This document shows, one piece after another, positions 5,711-7,929 of a DNA stretch of 7,929 nt; within the stretch, counting starts at the first letter, position 1; every line of letters begins with the position of its first letter. Position numbers and translations under genes: made by a program. Origin of the DNA: Selenomonadaceae bacterium (lineage in GTDB: Bacteria > Bacillota > Negativicutes > Selenomonadales > Selenomonadaceae). A model generated the notes under the pieces. That model was given only the letters and a program-made list of their open reading frames with translations. It ran no database searches and had not been told where the DNA came from. The stretch lies in the NCBI GenBank assembly GCA_016280345.1, contig JAEEGN010000165.1:1-7929 (forward strand). Reading direction: 5' to 3'.

Positions 5711-7753
5711 TCACACGAAGCCGATCCGCGCCTCTTCCGGCGCGTAGCACGCGGCGGCGTTGACCTCGAAGTCCGAGGGGAGCAGTGTCGTGATCTCCTC
5801 CCGGGTCACCGTATGACCGTCATCGCCCGCGGTGAGCCGCTGGGATTGCTTCATGACCGCCTGTTCCAGCAGATTGCGGGCGAAGCGTCCGTTGCCGAAC
5901 TCCTTCTGACGGCAGGCGGCCCGGAAGATTTCGCCGCATTTCTCCAGCGCCGGGGCGCCCAGCGTATAGCCGCGGTCTTTCGCCATCAGCGTCAGGATGC
6001 CGGTGAGTTCCCCGGCATTGTAATCGGGGAAATCCACATGAAAGGCGATGCGGCTCCGCAGGCCCTCGTTCTTATCGAGAAAGCCCTTCATCCTTTCCTT
6101 GTAGCCGGCGAAAATCACGATCACGTCATCGCGGTGGTTTTCCATTTCCTGGACGATGGTGTTGATCGCCTCGTCGCCGTACAGGCCGTCCTTGTCATCC
6201 ACCAGGGCATACGCTTCGTCGATGAACAGCACGCCGCCCCGGGCCCGGCGGAACTTCTCCCGGACCGTCGGCGCTGTCCAGCCGACGTATTTGCCGACAA
6301 GATCGCTGCGGCCGCATTCGACGCAGGCACCGCTTTCCAGCACGCCCTCCTTTTTCAGGATTTCCGCCAGAAGCCGGGCGACGGTGGTTTTCGCGCTGCC
6401 CGGATTGCCGGTGAAAAGCATGTGCAGCGAACGGCTCTGCTTTGCCAGTCCCATATTCCGGCGCATTTCCTCCACCTTGTGGGCGGCGATGATCTGATGG
6501 ACGATCTCCTTCACGCCGGTGAGTCCCACCATGGCCTGAAGCCGTTCATAGGCGTCCCCCGAGAGCGCTTTCTTTTCCACCCTGGCGTATTCCACTTTCC
6601 GGTAGGCCCGGTAGAGCTTGTTCTTCAATCCGCTCTTGTAAAACGAATGGAAGATGCGATAAAGCTCCGTCGAGGTATACGACTGCTTCTCCCGCAGCGC
6701 CTCCTCCATCTCCATGTCGTCCATGACCTCAAAATCGGCCTCCTTCACCAGGCGGCGCAGATACGCCCTGGCGTTCCGGCGATTCCCCACCCCCTCGGCT
6801 ATCGGGACAATGTCGATATGCTCCTCGGCCTTGGCGATAAGCGAGGCGGCAAATCCCGGATTGCCGGTATGCTCGATGAACACGCAGAGGACGTCGCGGT
6901 GGTGGTCCCGGACCTTATCGGCGATGTACTGTGTCACCCGCTCATAGGCGGAAGCGTAATTTGCGTGGGCCTCGTTCGAGCCCCGCAGATCAATCACGAC
7001 CGTCGTTCCGGCCGCGTTCCGGAAAAGGTCGTCCATATCCGACTCGTCATAGCAGTTCTCGGTGATCTCACTGACGAAACTGATCCGGCGGCTGAGCAGG
7101 CGCCCCCGCGCATGCAGCGCCCCCACCAGAAGGCGAAGGATGGCCAGCGCCGTCGCCCGGGCTCCCGCGGCAATCTTGTAATGGACGGGGTGGCCGTGGA
7201 ACGCCGCCACGTTTTCCTCCGAGTAGATACGCGCCAGCTCGTCCAGCAGGCTCTGATCCGCGAGAATTTCCCGGGCGCGGGCAAGGGCGCGGCTTTTGGT
7301 CATCGTCTCTGACAGGATCTCCTCCTGCAGTTTGAACTGACGGTTGTCGAAAATATCGAGGTGGGCGTTGTGAATCACCCGCCGGCAATCATCCAGATAA
7401 TCAAGATTATCCGCTTTCTCAAGGTCTTTCTGGAAGTCCGCAGCCGTGATCTCATGGCAATCGGCCAGGGAAAACTCCTTCACACCGCCCTTTTCCTGCA
7501 GCGGCGCTTTCAGGAACTCCCGCAGGAACGACACCGATACCTTTTCCTTCTCCCCGAAAGTTGCCGCCATCTGCCACGACTGCGGGCTCCCGTGGCAAAT
7601 GAAAGCGCAGCGTCCTTCCTCATACGTTTCGCACAGGCGCGCATTGAGTCCGACGACCGCCGCGGTGCCTTCGCGGCGGCTTTTCCCGAACGCTTTCGCC
7701 AGCGTCTGCTTCCCGCCATACGCGCAGTTGATCCGGAAGCTGTAATAAAGCAT
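5711..7753 (-). CDS. CbxX/CfxQ-family AAA+ ATPase with a degenerate N-terminal AAA-like module
   Basis: A 680-residue protein. The C-terminal module (about 405-665) is a CbxX/CfxQ (SpoVK-like) AAA+ ATPase: Walker A GNPGSAKT (449-456), Walker B VLFIDEAYAL (508-517), sensor 1 VIVIFAGY (544-551), arginine finger NEGLRSR (562-568) and sensor 2 GNGRFARN (620-627). The last P-loop glycine before K455 is Ala; I recall this AKT variant in related clostridial ATPases, so it is probably a subfamily trait. Residues about 200-345 look like a second, dead AAA module: a Walker-B-like strand TVVIDL (251-256) without the Glu, a sensor-1-like VLCVFIEH (288-295) and GNRRNARAYL (323-332), which echoes GNGRFARNLL (620-629), with no P-loop. 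The N-terminal 200 residues match nothing I know. The ATG at 7753 is preceded by GGGGTG, and a promoter -10 lies across the longer alternative at 7786. Family members act as hexameric remodelling ATPases; the substrate here is unknown. Confidence 0.88.
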   Translation of the reverse strand: MLYYSFRINCAYGGKQTLAKAFGKSRREGTAAVVGLNARLCETYEEGRCAFICHGSPQSWQMAATFGEKEKVSVSFLREFLKAPLQEKGGVKEFSLADCHEITAADFQKDLEKADNLDYLDDCRRVIHNAHLDIFDNRQFKLQEEILSETMTKSRALARAREILADQSLLDELARIYSEENVAAFHGHPVHYKIAAGARATALAILRLLVGALHARGRLLSRRISFVSEITENCYDESDMDDLFRNAAGTTVVIDLRGSNEAHANYASAYERVTQYIADKVRDHHRDVLCVFIEHTGNPGFAASLIAKAEEHIDIVPIAEGVGNRRNARAYLRRLVKEADFEVMDDMEMEEALREKQSYTSTELYRIFHSFYKSGLKNKLYRAYRKVEYARVEKKALSGDAYERLQAMVGLTGVKEIVHQIIAAHKVEEMRRNMGLAKQSRSLHMLFTGNPGSAKTTVARLLAEILKKEGVLESGACVECGRSDLVGKYVGWTAPTVREKFRRARGGVLFIDEAYALVDDKDGLYGDEAINTIVQEMENHRDDVIVIFAGYKERMKGFLDKNEGLRSRIAFHVDFPDYNAGELTGILTLMAKDRGYTLGAPALEKCGEIFRAACRQKEFGNGRFARNLLEQAVMKQSQRLTAGDDGHTVTREEITTLLPSDFEVNAAACYAPEEARIGFV

Positions 7754-7784
7754 CTCAATCACCCCGTTCTTTTTTGTCGTGACC

Positions 7785-7793
7785 ATCATACCA
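7785..7793 (-). promoter_or_regulatory. Extended -10 promoter of the AAA+ gene
   Basis: On the minus strand TGG is followed by TATGAT (7790-7785), five of six to the -10 consensus with the TGn extension. The -35 position, 17 bases upstream, falls in the centre of the palindrome at 7801-7818 and is not consensus. Transcription would start near 7778, about 25 bases before the ATG at 7753, with GGGGTG between them; this supports the chosen start. Confidence 0.5.
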
Positions 7794-7800
7794 CGGGGGT

Positions 7801-7818
7801 GATGCAAAAATTTGCATC
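7801..7818. promoter_or_regulatory. Palindromic operator candidate upstream of the AAA+ gene
   Basis: GATGCAAA (7801-7808) and TTTGCATC (7811-7818) are perfect 8-base inverted arms with two bases between, 18 bases in all. The site covers the -35 region of the extended -10 promoter at 7785-7793. Size and symmetry fit a dimeric helix-turn-helix regulator. The protein that binds it is unknown. Confidence 0.6.
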
Positions 7819-7845
7819 TGGATATACGATCCGTTTTTTGTGACA

Positions 7846-7908
7846 AGAAAAAGTCACCACGCCAAAGCCGCCGCTCTCTCCTTTCGGGGAAAGCGGCGGC
7901 TTTGGCGT
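7846..7908 (-). terminator. Strong hairpin, probable terminator of a gene right of the window
   Basis: A 17-base perfect stem is formed by 7859-7875 and 7892-7908 (core CGCCAAAGCCGCCGCT and its complement), with a 16-base loop that can fold further. On the minus strand five T (7852-7848) follow six bases after the stem. It separates the AAA+ gene from whatever lies upstream. On the plus strand only TTT follows. The six-base gap before the T-run keeps confidence moderate. Confidence 0.55.
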
Positions 7909-7929
7909 TTGGGGTCATATTCGGCTGCG

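Noticed and set aside
5627..7312. Plus-strand open frame of 561 codons
   Set aside because: It is antisense to the AAA+ gene, whose Walker A, Walker B, sensor and arginine-finger motifs are unmistakable on the other strand.
7840..7857. Short inverted repeat GTGAC / GTCAC with 8 bases between
   Set aside because: Five-base arms are expected by chance at this scale; noted only because it encloses the T-run of the neighbouring hairpin.
7754..7918. N-terminal extension of the AAA+ protein
   Set aside because: It would run through the promoter, the palindrome and a 17-base terminator-like stem, and its sequence is not protein-like.
1..7929. CRISPR array, tRNA, insertion sequence or attachment site
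   Set aside because: I looked for regularly spaced repeats, cloverleaf-like segments and transposase-like proteins on both strands and saw none.

Overview
The window looks like a GC-rich bacterial chromosome (high 50s to about 60 % GC by eye). Good AGGAGG-type ribosome binding sites, anaerobe-type AAA/DUF4143 and CbxX-like ATPases and a WYL regulator suggest a Firmicute-like anaerobe such as a Negativicute or Clostridium relative, or possibly a Synergistete. This is inferred from protein flavour only, and no marker gene fixes the taxon. All six genes I accept lie on the minus strand, so transcription runs right to left. I see no rRNA, tRNA, CRISPR array, transposase or prophage gene.

In transcription order: a strong hairpin near the right edge probably ends a gene outside the window. 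Next, a palindrome sits over the -35 region of an extended -10 promoter driving a 680-residue CbxX/CfxQ-family AAA+ ATPase. This protein has an intact C-terminal AAA+ module and what looks like a second, degenerate one before it. After a 244-base spacer holding two GC hairpins comes a tightly packed three-gene unit: a PD-(D/E)XK nuclease-like protein, a WYL-domain transcription regulator and a small HD-domain phosphohydrolase. They are joined by a TGATG and an ATGA stop/start overlap. A weak terminator follows.

A 319-base gene-free stretch (2525-2843) then carries a near-consensus sigma-70 promoter flanked by two inverted repeats, serving an AAA_14/DUF4143 ATPase gene that ends in a clean intrinsic terminator. 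The last gene encodes a stand-alone FtsZ-like GTPase. It keeps the T7 catalytic loop, has an altered GGGTGTG signature and lacks the C-terminal linker and tail through which cell-division FtsZ binds its membrane partners. Beyond it are a GC hairpin and an AT-rich palindrome at the left edge.

The three-gene nuclease/WYL/HD unit is the best candidate for an undescribed system: WYL proteins often control defence or DNA-damage genes, and both partners are hydrolase folds acting on nucleic acids or nucleotides. The adjacent AAA+ protein might be a partner but has its own promoter. The tail-less FtsZ paralogue is the second notable item. No function is proven from sequence alone.
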